A stretch of 64,000 nt of DNA from CAVWGP01 sp963754645 (lineage in GTDB: Bacteria > Pseudomonadota > Alphaproteobacteria > Bin65): assembly GCA_963754645.1 (NCBI GenBank), contig CAVWGP010000004.1:868001-932000 (forward strand). The letters run 5' to 3'. The notes beneath the pieces were generated by a model, which was not told the DNA's origin, did no database searches, and was given only the letters and a program-made list of their open reading frames with translations. The translations under genes were made by a program, and so were the position numbers. Shown piece by piece: positions 33,460-43,242 of this stretch; position 1 is the first letter of the stretch; the number at the start of each line of letters is the position of its first letter.

Positions 33460-35046
33460 ATGATGTAGATCTCGCGCTCGCAGCGCTGGCTCGCGATTGT
33501 GGTTTGCCTGCTCAGTTTCATCTTCGCCCTGCCCAATGCGTTTTCGGCGCAGTTCGCGCAGTCGCTGCCATCCTGGCTGCCGCATCGGCAATTGAATCTC
33601 GGCATCGATCTTCGGGGCGGCGCGCGGGTCGTGCTCGAACCCGAAATCGCGCAGGCCTTGCGCGCGGAATTGCAGGCGATGGGCGATCGCGTGCGGCGCG
33701 AGCTGCGCGGCGCCGAGCGCCCGATCGCGGCGGCGGCGCCCGCGGTGCGCGGCCAAACGGTGGAAATCCGCCTGATCGAGCCCGCCGATCTCGCCGCCGC
33801 GCGCGACATCGCGCGCAAGACGTTGCGCGCTCTGGAACGCGACGCGGGCGCGCGTGACGCGGCCTACGAACTGACCGCTGTCGGCAACAGCATCGTCCTG
33901 ACGATGACGGAGGCGGGGCTGGCCGCCTTCAAGGATCGCTTGTTCGCGGCGCTGCTCAAGATCGTCCTGCTGCGGCTGGATCGCGACGGCACCGGCGATG
34001 TCAGCGCTTATCGCCAGGGCACGCGCGCCATCGTCGTCGAAATTCCCGGCGCGCGCGACATGGCCTCGATCGAGGCGCGGCTCGCGCCGGCGAAGATGGA
34101 TTTCCATTTGCTGCATCCGTCGCTCGACGCCGATGCGCGCACGGTGGCGCCGCCCGGATACGTCCCGGTCGCCAGCGGTGCCGGCGATGGACGTTGGTAT
34201 CTGCTCGAGAACTCCGGCGCTGCCGGGCTCGCACCTCACCGGCGCGCGCCTGGGCTTTCAGGACGGGCGCGCCGTCGTCGAATTCCAGTTCGATGCGGCG
34301 GGCGCGCGGACATTCTGCGCGCTGACGCGCGCGAATATCGGCAAGCCTTCGCCGTGAAGCTCGACGATGCCGTGATTTCGGCGCGGATTCAAAGCGAGAT
34401 TTGCGGCGGGCGCGGCGTCATCCAGGGCAATTTTTCGGTCAAGGCCGCGCTCGATCTTGCGGCTTCGCTGGAGGCGGGCGCGCTGCCGGCCAGGCTCGCG
34501 ACCGCACAATCGACATTTATCGGCCCGGCCTTGGGCGCCGATTCGATCGAAGCCGGGCTGTGGGCCTGCGCGCTCGGCGTGGCGCTGATATTCGTGTTCT
34601 TGATCGCGAGCTACGGCGTGTTCGGCGTCTTCGCCGCGCTGTCGCTGCTGGTGAATCTCGCGATCGTCGCGGCGGCGATGTCGCTGCTGCAGGCGACGCT
34701 GACCTTGCCGGGCATCGCCGGCATCGTGCTCTCGCTCGGCATGTCGGTCGATGCCAATGTTCTGATCTACGAGCGCATGCGCGAGGAGGCGCGGGCGGGC
34801 CGCGCGCCGCTGGCGGCGATGGAGGCGGGCTTCGCGCGCGCCTTCACCGCCATGGCCAATTCCAACGCAACGTCGATCATCGCCGGGTTGCTGCTCTTCG
34901 CGTTCGGTTCGGGCGCTGTGAAGGGCTTCGGCGTCACGCTCGTCATCGGCGTGGCGGCGTCGTTTTTCACCGCCATCATGCTGACGCGCCTGCAGCTCGC
35001 CTGGTGGTGGCGCCGGCGCCGTCCGCGATCCTTGCCGATCGCGTGA
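33460..35046 (+). pseudogene. Second SecD-like gene, apparently broken
   Basis: Paralogous to the SecD at 24142. The start region reads ATG ATG TAG ATC TCG CGC, i.e. M-M-stop-ISRSQRWLAIVVCLLSF, so a nonsense codon sits at codon 3; translation could only begin at an internal GTG (33499). The D1 motif LNLGIDLRGGARVVLE follows. At about 34215 and 34346 two indels of opposite sign put SHLTGARLGFQDGRAVVEFQ, then FDAAGARTFCALTRANIG, in another frame. The C-terminal half, TLPGIAGIVLSLGMSVDANV...ERMREEARAG, is intact. No secF partner is adjacent. It may be a decaying duplicate; sequence errors could account for the indels but less easily for the TAG. Confidence 0.75.
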
Positions 35047-35061
35047 CGGCCCAGCGCGGTT

Positions 35062-35676
35062 CTAGTACGACGACTTCGCCATCACCATGCAATACAGCAT
35101 CGGCGCCGACAGCATCACGTTGGTGCGCGAAAACAGCATCGCCGTCCGCGCCGCCGCCTTCTTCTCGTCCGCCGACGCCTCGACGATCCCCAGCGCTTTC
35201 TTCTGGTTAGGCCATATCAAAAACCAAACGTTAAACCACATTATCGTACCTAAATACATGCCCAGACCGATCATGGTGGCTTTGCCGCCCCAGCCTTTGT
35301 TGAGGCCGAGGAGGATGGCGTCGACGAGATAGCCGCCGAGCCACGCGACGATGAGGCCGGTGACGATCGTCGACATCGCGGCCCAGCGGAACCAGAACAG
35401 CGCCGCCGGCGCGATCACCTTGCTGACCGCGGGCTTCTCGGCGTCGGGAATCTTCGGCATGCTCGGCATCTGCACGAAATTGAAGTAGTATAGCAGGCCG
35501 ACCCACATGATGCCGCTGAGCACGTGGAACCAGCGGAACGCGTGCTCGAAGAACACTTTCGAGAATTTCAGCGAATAGGTCTTGGCGTCGGTGACGCCCA
35601 TGAGCACGAGCACGACCAGCACCAAAACGAAAGCGACGGTGACGGTGCGATTGAGATTGGACAGGATGGCGGCCAT
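35062..35676 (-). CDS. Membrane protein with urate-oxidase N-terminal-type domain (PuuD-like)
   Basis: 204 residues from the ATG at 35676, preceded by GGGGAGA. Several membrane helices: TVTVAFVLVLVVLVLMGVT, then the signature FRWFHVLSGIMWVGLLYYFN and FVQMPSMPKIP, WFRWAAMSTIVTGLIVAWLG, and TMIGLGMYLGTIMWFNVWFL with WPNQKKALG. This matches the membrane part of PuuD-type urate hydroxylases but lacks a cytochrome c tail, as in many short alphaproteobacterial homologues. Conserved histidine and tryptophan in FRWFHVLSG could bind heme. Whether it oxidises urate is uncertain; no purine genes lie nearby. Confidence 0.75.
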   Translation of the reverse strand: MAAILSNLNRTVTVAFVLVLVVLVLMGVTDAKTYSLKFSKVFFEHAFRWFHVLSGIMWVGLLYYFNFVQMPSMPKIPDAEKPAVSKVIAPAALFWFRWAAMSTIVTGLIVAWLGGYLVDAILLGLNKGWGGKATMIGLGMYLGTIMWFNVWFLIWPNQKKALGIVEASADEKKAAARTAMLFSRTNVMLSAPMLYCMVMAKSSY

Positions 35677-35750
35677 TGGATCTCCCCGGTTTTGTTTCGC
35701 CGTGGGCGCCAAAATAGTCCGGTGCGGCGGGATTCTCAAGGGACGGGGCG

Positions 35751-36599
35751 ATGGCTGAGCCGGCGCTCTCGCCCTCGGCCGTCCTGGTCCGCCGGCTCGA
35801 CTACGACCGTTTTGCCACCGCGCTGTTCGCGCCCGCCCGGCGCCGCGAGAGCCTGCTGGCGCTTTACGCTTTCAACGTCGAGATCGCGCGCATCCGCGAG
35901 ACCGTGACCGAGCCCATGCTCGGCCAGATCCGCCTGCAATGGTGGCGCGAGGCTGTTGGCGAAAGCTACGACGGCAAGACGCCGCGCCGTCACGCGGTCG
36001 CCGAAGCGCTCGCCGCCGCGATCGACGGCACGAATTTGACCAAGGCTTATTTCGATTGCATCATCGACGCGCGCGAATTCGACCTGATGGGCGCCGCTCC
36101 ACCGCGGCTCGACGATCTCGAAACCTACGCCAAAGGCACGGCGGCGACGCTGCATTGGCTCGGCGCCGATCTGCTCGGCATTCGCGGCGATGCCGTCCGT
36201 GACGCGATCTTCGATATCGGCGCAGCCTGGGCCCTGGTCGGCCTGATCCGCGCCATCCCGTTTCACGCGCGCGCCAAACGGCAATTCATTCCCGCCGACA
36301 TTGCCGCCGCAACCGGATTGAAGGAACAAGACTTGTTCGAGCTGCGCCCGACTCCGGCGCTCGCCGCCGCCGTCGAGCGCCTCGCCGATCGCGCCGCGTG
36401 CCTGTTGGCGCGCGCGCGCAATGCCGGGGCGCGGATGAACCGCGCGACGCGGCCCCTGCTGCTGTTCGCCCCGCTCGCCGACGCCTATCTCGCCGAACTC
36501 AAGCGCGCCAAGTACGACGTGATGCGCCAGCCGATCGAGATCGGCAAGGCCCGGAAGCTCGCCCTCCTGTGGTGGGCCGCGGCGCGCGGGCGATATTGA
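35751..36599 (+). CDS. Squalene/phytoene synthase family protein (NDUFAF6-like)
   Basis: 282 residues. ALYAFNVEIARIRETVTEPM and IRLQWWREAV fit the all-helical prenyl-synthase fold; CIIDAREFDL corresponds to the first acidic motif region, and YAKGTAATLHWLGADLLG follows. The Asp-rich motifs of true phytoene synthases are weak. Similar proteins near secDF/trmFO in alphaproteobacteria resemble the complex I assembly factor NDUFAF6. No carotenoid genes are nearby, so a non-carotenoid role is more likely. In related genomes this gene follows secF closely; here about 9 kb of catabolic genes separates them. Confidence 0.85.
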   Translation: MAEPALSPSAVLVRRLDYDRFATALFAPARRRESLLALYAFNVEIARIRETVTEPMLGQIRLQWWREAVGESYDGKTPRRHAVAEALAAAIDGTNLTKAYFDCIIDAREFDLMGAAPPRLDDLETYAKGTAATLHWLGADLLGIRGDAVRDAIFDIGAAWALVGLIRAIPFHARAKRQFIPADIAAATGLKEQDLFELRPTPALAAAVERLADRAACLLARARNAGARMNRATRPLLLFAPLADAYLAELKRAKYDVMRQPIEIGKARKLALLWWAAARGRY

Positions 36600-36773
36600 T
36601 CGCGTGGCGACCGCCGGCGAGCCGGGCGAAGCGCGATCGACGTTCAAGTCGCGGAGTACCACGCACCTCGCCTCGTCGCCGGCCGCAGCGCCTGACGACA
36701 TAGGCCGCAAAGGCTCGTTCGGGCACGCAGCGAACACGCCCGACGGGCCGGAGCCGCATCTGCTATTTTACCC

Positions 36774-36802
36774 TTTTTGGATACTCTTTGCGCCGCTATA
36801 AT
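36774..36802 (+). promoter_or_regulatory. Promoter of ABC substrate-binding gene, tandem copy 1
   Basis: TTTTTG and TATAAT 17 bases apart. The sequence from about 36700 to 36810 aligns with that from about 37930 to 38050, so the promoter was duplicated with its gene. Nothing else is seen in 36600-36936. Confidence 0.55.
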
Positions 36803-36936
36803 ACGCTCCATGGCCAGGCGGGTGCGAGAGGGCGGAAATTCTTCGGCTTTCCCTGCGTTGGAGCGGCGTCGCTGATAGCCGACCGCCCGGTGGTCTCGAT
36901 TGCCAGTGCCGCCGATCTAGGTGGGAGGTTTGGCCC

Positions 36937-37911
36937 ATGAAGCGACGCGAGTTCTTCGCGATGCTCGGCGGCGCAGCCGCTTGGCCGCGCCTTGCGCTCG
37001 CCCAACCGCGAGAAAGGGCGTTTCGCGCCTCGGTGCGCTGTTGTTTGGAAGCCCCCAAACCGATCCGAACTTCGGCGCGTTTCGCCGCGGTCTGCGGGAC
37101 TTGGGATACGTCGAATCTCGGAACATCGTCATCGAGCATCGTTACGCCGATGGAAAACCGGAGCGGCTGCGCGAGCTCGCGGCGGAGCTGGTGGCGCTCA
37201 AGCCCGACGCCATCCTCGCGCTCGGCGGCGACGTGGCGCCTTTCGCGAGAGCCGCAACGAGCGCGATACCGATCGTCATGGTGGTGAGCACCGATCCGGT
37301 TCAATCCGGCCTGGTGGCAAGCCTCGCTCGTCCCGGCGGCAACATCACGGGGCTCACCTTCGTTTCCTCCGATCTAGCCGCCAAACGTCTGCAGTTTCTC
37401 CGCGAGATGGCACTGCATCTCGCGCGGGTCGCGGTCATTTGGAATCCCGATCACGTCGACCCGGAGTATCGGGAAACGCAGACCACCGCGGCGACAATGG
37501 GAATACAAATTCAATCGTTGGAAGTCAGAAGCGCAGCCGACTTCAACGCGGCGTTTCAAACCGCAATCGACGCGCGGACTCAAGCCCTCATCCCGGTCTC
37601 ATCGCAACTCATGACCGCGAAATCGCTCCCGTATTCTGCGATTCGCGGGCGAGCACCGCCTGTTGGTCGCTTCCGGTTGGGGGCCGTGGGCAAGGGAAGG
37701 TGCGCTCTTCAGCTACGGACCCGACCTCGACGCGATTGCTCGGCGCGCGGCAGCCTATGTCGATAAGATCTTGCGCGGCGCCCGGCCGGACGAGCTTCCG
37801 GTCGAGCAACCGACGACATTTCAGCTGGTGGTCAACGGCAAGACCGCCAAGGCGCTCGGCCTCGAAATCCCGCCGAGTTTACTCGCCCGCGCCGACGAAG
37901 TGATCGAATAG
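36937..37911 (+). CDS. ABC transporter substrate-binding protein (tandem copy 1), frameshifted
   Basis: The N-terminus MKRREFFAMLGGAAAWPRLA is a twin-arginine signal peptide (RREFF). One base seems lost at about 37010-37018. Then SRLGALLFGSPQTDPNFGAF, FRRGLRDLGYVESRNIVIEH, VAPFARAATSAIPIVMVVST and PGGNITGLTFVSSDLAAKRL follow in the next frame. An extra G at about 37645 (CGCGGGCGAG) shifts it again to LVASGWGPWAREGALFSYGP...VVNGKTAKALGLEIPPSLLA, ending DEVIE. This is the ABC_sub_bind family of periplasmic binding proteins, abundant in soil alphaproteobacteria and usually lacking nearby permeases. Ligand unknown. Both indels could be sequence errors. Confidence 0.8.
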
Positions 37912-38013
37912 GGCCCGGCCGGTCGCAGCATTCAACGACGTATGTTGCAAGGGTTCGCTCGCGCATGCATCGAACACACTCGACGGACCGCCGCCCGATC
38001 TCCCATTATACCC

Positions 38014-38042
38014 TTCTTGGATCCTCTTCGTGCCGTTACAAT
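38014..38042 (+). promoter_or_regulatory. Promoter of ABC substrate-binding gene, tandem copy 2
   Basis: TTCTTG and TACAAT 17 bases apart, aligned with the copy at 36774. The surrounding words CTTGGAT, CGTGCCGT and ATACGCTCC are shared or nearly so with the other promoter. Confidence 0.55.
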
Positions 38043-38065
38043 ACGCTCCTCGACCAGGGGCGGGC

Positions 38066-39049
38066 ATGAGACGGCGGAACTTCTTCGGTGTTCTGGGCGG
38101 TGCGGCGGCTTGGCCGACGGTCGCGCGACCTCAGTCGCCGGCGATGCCGGTTATCGGCTTCCTCAGCAGCGAGTCTCTGGCCTTGTTTCGCGAGCCTCTG
38201 CGAATTTTTCGCCAAGCTCTCAGCGAAACCGGTTTTGTGGAAGACAAGAATGTCACGATCGAATTCCGGTGGGCGGAAGGTCAAAACGATCGTTTGGCTG
38301 CGCTGGTGGCAGATCTGGTTCGTCGCCGGGTGAGCGTGATTGCCGCACCTGGTTCAACGCCTGCTGCCCTGGCAGCGAAGGCGGCGACAGCGACGATTCC
38401 GATTGTCATATTTACAGGTGGCGACCCGGTTGCGCTCGGCCTCGTCGCGAGCTTGAACCAACCGGGTGGCAACGTCACAGGCGCGACTTCCTTGGGCGGC
38501 GAACTTGCGCCGAAGCGGCTGGAATTGCTGCAGCGACTGATGCCCAACGCGACCGTCATGGCCCTACTCGTCAATCCGGCGAATCCCGTTCTTGCCGGGT
38601 CCACCGTAACGGCGGCGCAGGCGGCGGCCCGTACCCTTGGACTGCAGCTTCATATCGTGCATGCCAGCACCGAACGCGACTTCGATCCGGTTTTTGCGAC
38701 CCTGGTCCAACTGCGGGCCAGCGCGCTCGTGATCGCCATCGATTCATTCTTCACCGCTCGGAGAGAACAACTTGCCGCACTGGCGGTCCGCCACCGGATA
38801 CCGGCGATTTACCAGTATCGCGACTTCGCCGCGGCAGGCGGTGTGATGAGCTACGGCGGCAGTATCGTGGAGGGATACCGTCTGGCTGGCATTTACACCG
38901 GTCGTATCCTCAAGGGCGAGAAGCCTGCCGATTTGCCAATCCAGCAGGCGACAAAAGTTGAACTGGTCGTCAACGTGAAAACTGCGAAGGCGCTCGGACT
39001 GGCGTTTCCACCAACCCTGCTCGTGCTTGCCGATGAGGTGATCGAATAA
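38066..39049 (+). CDS. ABC transporter substrate-binding protein (tandem copy 2)
   Basis: 327 residues from MRRRNFFGVLGGAAAWPTVA, a twin-arginine-type signal. The intact ABC_sub_bind fold shows PVIGFLSSESLALFREPLRI, SETGFVEDKNVTIEFRWAEG, LAAKAATATIPIVIFTGGDP, LNQPGGNVTGATSLGGELAP and the end VVNVKTAKALGLAFPPTLLV, LADEVIE. It is paralogous to the gene at 36937 and has its own duplicated promoter. It is probably exported by the Tat system encoded at 14956. A third family member lies at 50049. Ligand unknown. Confidence 0.88.
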   Translation: MRRRNFFGVLGGAAAWPTVARPQSPAMPVIGFLSSESLALFREPLRIFRQALSETGFVEDKNVTIEFRWAEGQNDRLAALVADLVRRRVSVIAAPGSTPAALAAKAATATIPIVIFTGGDPVALGLVASLNQPGGNVTGATSLGGELAPKRLELLQRLMPNATVMALLVNPANPVLAGSTVTAAQAAARTLGLQLHIVHASTERDFDPVFATLVQLRASALVIAIDSFFTARREQLAALAVRHRIPAIYQYRDFAAAGGVMSYGGSIVEGYRLAGIYTGRILKGEKPADLPIQQATKVELVVNVKTAKALGLAFPPTLLVLADEVIE

Positions 39050-39133
39050 CGATGCTGCTTGCTGCGGTGCACGAGCCCGAAGCTGGCGCATCACGGGCGC
39101 GGCGCGAAGCGCCGCTCGAATCTCCCAAGGGAT

Positions 39134-40624
39134 TTAATTCGAACTTGGCCGCGCGGCAACTGACCGATCGCGATTCATGAGGACGCGCCCCGTCGTACGC
39201 ACGCGCCGATCTCGGCAAGACGCGTCGTGCGAAGCCGCTGCACCCGGGCGTAGGCCCCGATGCCGGGGTCGATTGCAACCATAGGGCGAGGTCGGCGAAG
39301 GCGCGTCTTGGAGCGCTTGTTTGCGGCCCGCGCTGCGCGGTCCCTTCTTGCCTTCGACCGGGAGCGGCGGGAATAGGCCGAAATTGACGTTCATCGGCTG
39401 GAAGTGTCCGCCGCCGCGCCGCCGGTGATGTGGGCATGGAGGGCGCCCAGGGCCGTTGTCGGGGGCGGCGGGGCGAGCGCGCGGCCGGCGGCTTCAGCGG
39501 CGGCGAAGCGCCCGGCGAGCAGGCCGATGGCGGCGCTTTCGACATAGCCCTCGACGCCCGTGATCTGGCCGGCGAAGCGCAAGCGCGGCTCGGCCTTCAG
39601 GCGCAACGCGCCATCGAGCAATTTCGGGCTGTTGATGAAGGTGTTGCGATGCAGCCCGCCGAGCCGCGCGAATTCGGCGCGCTCCAGCCCGGGGATGGTG
39701 CGGAAAATCCGCGTCTGCTCGGCGTGTTTCAGTTTGGTTTGGAAGCCGACCATGTTGTAGAGCGTGCCGAGCGCATTGTCCTGGCGGAGCTGGACGACGG
39801 CGTGCGGCCAGCGGCCGGTGCGCGGATCGTCGAGGCCGACCGGCTTCATCGGTCCGTAGCGCAGCGTCTCGGGGCCGCGCGCCGCCATGACTTCGATCGG
39901 CAGGCAGCCTTCGAAATACGGCGTGGATTTTTCCCAGTCCTTGAATTCGGTTTTGTCGCCGGCGAGCAGTGCGGCGATGAAGGCGCCGTATTGCGCCTTG
40001 TCGAGCGGCAGATTGATATAGTCCTTGCCGTCGCCGCCCGACCCAGGACCGCCCGGGCCCGCCTTGTCGTAGCGCGATTGGAACCACGCGATCGAGAAAT
40101 CGATCGTCTCCTTATGGACGATGGGCGCGATGGCGTCGAAGAAGGCGAGCGAGGCTTCGCCGGTCAGCTTGAGAATCGCCGGCCGCGAGGGCGGGCGAGG
40201 TGAGCGGCCCGGTTGCGACGATGACCGAGCGCCAATCGGATGGCGGCATTCCGGCGACTTCGGCCCGCTCGATGGCGATCAGCGGTTCCGCTTCGAGGAT
40301 GCGTTGCACCGCGTCGGAAAATCCGACGCGATCGACGGCGAGCGCGCTGCCCGCCGGCACTTTGTGCTTGTCGGCCGCGGCCAGGATGACCGAGCCGGCG
40401 CGGCGCATTTCCTCGTGCAGCAGGCCGACGGCGTTGTTGGCCGCATCGTCGGAGCGAAAGGAATTCGAGCACACCAGTTCGGCCAGGCCCTGGCCCTGAT
40501 GCGCCTCGGTCATGCGCGCGGGCCGCATTTCGTGCAGCACCGCCGGCAATCCGGCGCGCGCCACCTGCCAAGCCGCCTCGCAGCCCGCAAGCCCGCCGCC
40601 GATGATGTGGATGGGGAAGGTCAT
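39134..40624 (-). CDS. trmFO: FAD- and folate-dependent tRNA (uracil-54) methyltransferase TrmFO, frameshifted
   Basis: The N-terminus MTFPIHIIGGGLAGCEAAWQ carries the FAD-binding GGGLAG motif, then VLHEMRPARMTEAHQGQGLA and ELVCSNSFRSDDAANNAVGL, a TrmFO signature. At about 40178-40182 an extra base (doubled G on the coding strand) shifts the frame. AILKLTGEASLAFFDAIAPI, GCLPIEVMAARGPETLRYGP, MVGFQTKLKHAEQTRIFRTI and QITGVEGYVESAAIGLLAGR follow in the new frame. A lost base near 39398 cuts off QPMNVNFGLFPPLPVEG, and another shift near 39300 affects ADLALWLQ. The enzyme makes ribothymidine 54 in tRNA. The exact 3' end is uncertain. Three indels in one gene is high but all fit sequence error. 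Confidence 0.88.
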
Positions 40625-40765
40625 GGAGTCGGATCATAGAGCAATACGAAAGGCGGTGCACGCAGAGGCAATCGGCTAAGGCGAAGCAGTTAAATTGCGC
40701 AGGCACGTCAGCTTACTGTGGGCAACTTGATCTCCGGCATACCTCACCAGCTGCCCCAGGGCGAG

Positions 40766-41140
40766 TTACTCCACAATCTTCCAGTAGGAGTCTTTGCGGG
40801 TGACTTTCCCACTTCGAAACGTATAGAAATCGCAACCCCGCACCTCGATCCGTTGCCCATCACGACGCGTCCCGGTCAACGTCCATTTCGAGATACCGGT
40901 GTTCGCGCTTTCATCGACGAAATGTTCCTCACTTCCATAATGGACATCCGGCAGCCCCTCAAATCGCCCGGCTAACGCCTTACGGACATTCTCCCTGCCT
41001 TCAAATCGCGCGCCGCATGGCTGGTCTCCTCTGGGCATTTCCAAAACGCAGTCGTCGGCGAAAAGTCTCATGATCCGGTCAAGATCATGTGCGTTAAAGG
41101 CGTCGCACAGTTGCTTCAGTTTCAAGCCAATTTCCAACAT
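40766..41140 (-). CDS. NTF2-like (SnoaL-type) small protein
   Basis: 124 residues from the ATG at 41140 (MLEIGLKLKQLCDAFNAHDL). The pattern DAFNAHDLDRIMRLFADDCV, then a bulky middle (FEGRENVRKALAGRFEGLPD), HFVDESANTGISKWTLTGTR and a final beta strand (GCDFYTFRSGKVTRKDSYWK) is the cone-shaped NTF2/SnoaL fold. Such proteins are small isomerases, hydrolases or ligand binders. The function cannot be told from sequence. It stands alone. Confidence 0.75.
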   Translation of the reverse strand: MLEIGLKLKQLCDAFNAHDLDRIMRLFADDCVLEMPRGDQPCGARFEGRENVRKALAGRFEGLPDVHYGSEEHFVDESANTGISKWTLTGTRRDGQRIEVRGCDFYTFRSGKVTRKDSYWKIVE

Positions 41141-41457
41141 GCGCTTTCTCCGCGGGTCCTGATCTTTCTTTCGCTGACAAGCTGCTCCGGCGTTGCGCCG
41201 CCCATACGCCGTTCCGCCAAACCAAAAGAACGGCACCTGCGATACCTGAACGCCTGAAAATTCTATAGTCGAAAGGCTCGCTAATCGAGCCCGGTTGCGC
41301 GAGCCATCAGGGGATCTTGCGCAGGGCAAGATCGGATAGGGCCATCGGGCATAATTCGCATCCGCCACGGCGATTTTTTTCGGCTACGCCGCGTCGCTTC
41401 GCCACGCGCCTCCGCTCGGGATGACGATCATTTTATTGGTTTTCGATATATCGGCCA
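41141..41457. other. Intergenic region
   Basis: About 317 bases between two leftward genes. I see no open frame with a ribosome site, no strong hairpin and no RNA gene. Confidence 0.35.
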
Positions 41458-42243
41458 TCACCTCGCATCCCTGCGCGCAAAATTGCACGGCTGGCACATC
41501 GTCCGGAGATTGTCGATCGCCGAGGTGCCGCCTTGGCGCAGCGGGATTTTGTGATCGATGTGGAGCACGGTCTTGCCGCCGTCCTTGGCCGGGCTCGCGC
41601 CGCAGAGCACGCAGCGGAAATGGTCGCGCTTCATGACCTTGAGGCGCAGACTGGCGTTCATCGCCTGATAGCCTTGCGCCGTGCGCCGCGCGGCCCAGGC
41701 TTCGCGCAAGGCCTGGCCGCGGGCGACGGCGGCTTGCGCCGGGCCGGGTTTGTCGCCCGGCATGGGCCACGCCGCCTTGTTGCCGCCTTGAAAGGACTCG
41801 TAAGCGTCGAGCGCCGAGCGCCAGGAGCCGAAGCGCACGATATAGGTGGCGCTGCAGATCGCCGAGGGCTTGGTGTCGGCCTCGTAGCGCCGGGGCGCGC
41901 GGCCGTAACGGCGCCACAGCCGGTCCATATTCGCGTAGCACTCTTCCCAAGTGTATTTGCTGCCGAGCGCGCGCGGCAGCAGCCGGTTGCGGATGCCGGC
42001 CTTGGCCAGCGCGGCCTTCCATGGGCCGAAGCGAATGACGATCGTGTGCGACGACACCGCGCTGTGGCGCTCGAATTCGCGCGCCGAAAAATGGCCGGTG
42101 ACCAGGGCGGCGACACGCTTGAGTTCGCCGAGCAAGGCCTTGTCGGTGAAGCGGCGGTGGCGCCCAAGTTTTTCGGTGGCAAGCAGCGGCGGCAGCGCGG
42201 CGATAGTGGCGGTGCGATTTTCTGTCGTCATCGTAAGCCTCAT
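41458..42243 (-). CDS. HNH endonuclease with homing-endonuclease-associated repeats
   Basis: 261 residues. Two repeats of about 55 residues in the N-terminal part share the pattern FGPWKAALAKAGIRNRL and FGSWRSALDAYESFQGG; these resemble homing-endonuclease-associated helical repeats that bind DNA. The C-terminal HNH domain reads LKVMKRDHFRCVLCGASPAK, then VLHIDHKIPLRQGGTSAIDN, LRTMCQPCNFARRD. It has the two CxxC-type pairs (CVLC, CQPC) for zinc and the catalytic HIDH. It is a stand-alone gene, not inside an intron that I can see, and may belong to a defence or mobile function. Confidence 0.85.
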   Translation of the reverse strand: MRLTMTTENRTATIAALPPLLATEKLGRHRRFTDKALLGELKRVAALVTGHFSAREFERHSAVSSHTIVIRFGPWKAALAKAGIRNRLLPRALGSKYTWEECYANMDRLWRRYGRAPRRYEADTKPSAICSATYIVRFGSWRSALDAYESFQGGNKAAWPMPGDKPGPAQAAVARGQALREAWAARRTAQGYQAMNASLRLKVMKRDHFRCVLCGASPAKDGGKTVLHIDHKIPLRQGGTSAIDNLRTMCQPCNFARRDAR

Positions 42244-42595
42244 GTCGGAGTTTCGATGACGCTGATTGTGCCAAAAGCATTTTTTTCTGCACCGTACAGG
42301 ATAAAGCGAACGGTACGAATGGTCGGTTCGCGGGTTTCGCGCCGGGTGAGGTCGAAAGCGCGATAGCCGCAGGAGTTCAATTTATTCAATGAGTTCGGAA
42401 TTCGCGTTTCACCCTACGGCATTGTCCGATCGGTCGCGTCCGGCGCGTAAGACCGGCGCTTTGACCCCTTGCCGCAAATAGGGGCCAGGCCCCTCGTTCA
42501 GGTTGCACATTCGGGGCGGCATTGATGTCGCTGAGAGGTCTATGCGCTTGTTGTGCGTAGGCGCAGAATGGCCGGAAACTTAGTTCGGTGCGGCC
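42244..42595. other. Intergenic region between divergent genes
   Basis: About 350 bases separating the leftward HNH gene from the rightward gene at 42596. It should contain both promoters, but no element is clear enough to place. It is locally less GC-rich near 42377-42405. Confidence 0.35.
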
Positions 42596-43147
42596 ATGGG
42601 TTGGATCGATTTCCTCAAAAAAAAGGGAGCTGCGCAACGCAACCAGCTTGCCCGCGAGGCAGGAAACAAGTCGGCTCGGCCGTCGGTGCAGCCGCGCCTA
42701 TGGCATTATTTCCTCACCCATTTCGCCTTGCGCGATCTGGCGGTGAAAGGCGGATTCGACAAAGCGGCATTGGCCGACCCGGCACGGGTCAAGGAAGTCT
42801 TGGCCCAGGCGCTCGCGCGAATGGCGCCAAAGCTCCAGCTAAGCGAGGACGATGCTGCCGCGCAAATCGCGTCGATCGCGATCGTGGCACGCCGCTTCTT
42901 CAGCGATGCCGCCGGCTTGGTCGTGACAATGCCGCCTCCGATGGCGCCGAGCGAGGCGCATTTCGCCGCCGTGGTCGGGCCGGCGCCCGGCCGCGCCGAA
43001 CCGATCCGGTATTTCACTCTGGAAGACGCCGGCGGCGACACGACCGCATTTTGCGAGTGGACGGCCGACGACGTTCGTCATCGTTTCGAGGAATGCCCTT
43101 TTGCCAGCGCCGAAAACTTCGTCGCGGCGATCAACGAAAAATTGTGA
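42596..43147 (+). CDS. Hypothetical protein, tandem paralogue 1 (MGW-xFxK family)
   Basis: 183 residues; I do not recognise a family. It shares with the gene at 43243 an MGW start, RLWHYF-TH-ALRD-A-KG near residue 35, RV...M-APKL-L, D-AA, FVVTMP/LVVTMPPPMAPSEAHFAA, IRYFTLEDAGG, and the end EWTADD...ECP...VAAINEKL. There is no signal peptide or membrane helix, so it is likely cytoplasmic. The strong conservation between neighbours and independent starts support both as real. The IRYFTLEDAGG and EWTADD parts recall small bacterial proteins that appear next to stress or secretion genes, but I will not name a function. Confidence 0.65.
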   Translation: MGWIDFLKKKGAAQRNQLAREAGNKSARPSVQPRLWHYFLTHFALRDLAVKGGFDKAALADPARVKEVLAQALARMAPKLQLSEDDAAAQIASIAIVARRFFSDAAGLVVTMPPPMAPSEAHFAAVVGPAPGRAEPIRYFTLEDAGGDTTAFCEWTADDVRHRFEECPFASAENFVAAINEKL

Positions 43148-43242
43148 TCGGCGCCAAGGCCGGCGTTGTCACGCGCACGATCTTGCGTTGATCGCAGGGC
43201 CGCAAATCGGCAAAATATGCGCGAAAAATGCGAGGTTAAGTC

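Noticed and set aside
33324..33818. Antisense 164-codon frame opposite the second secD
   Set aside because: Shadow of the SecD reading frame.
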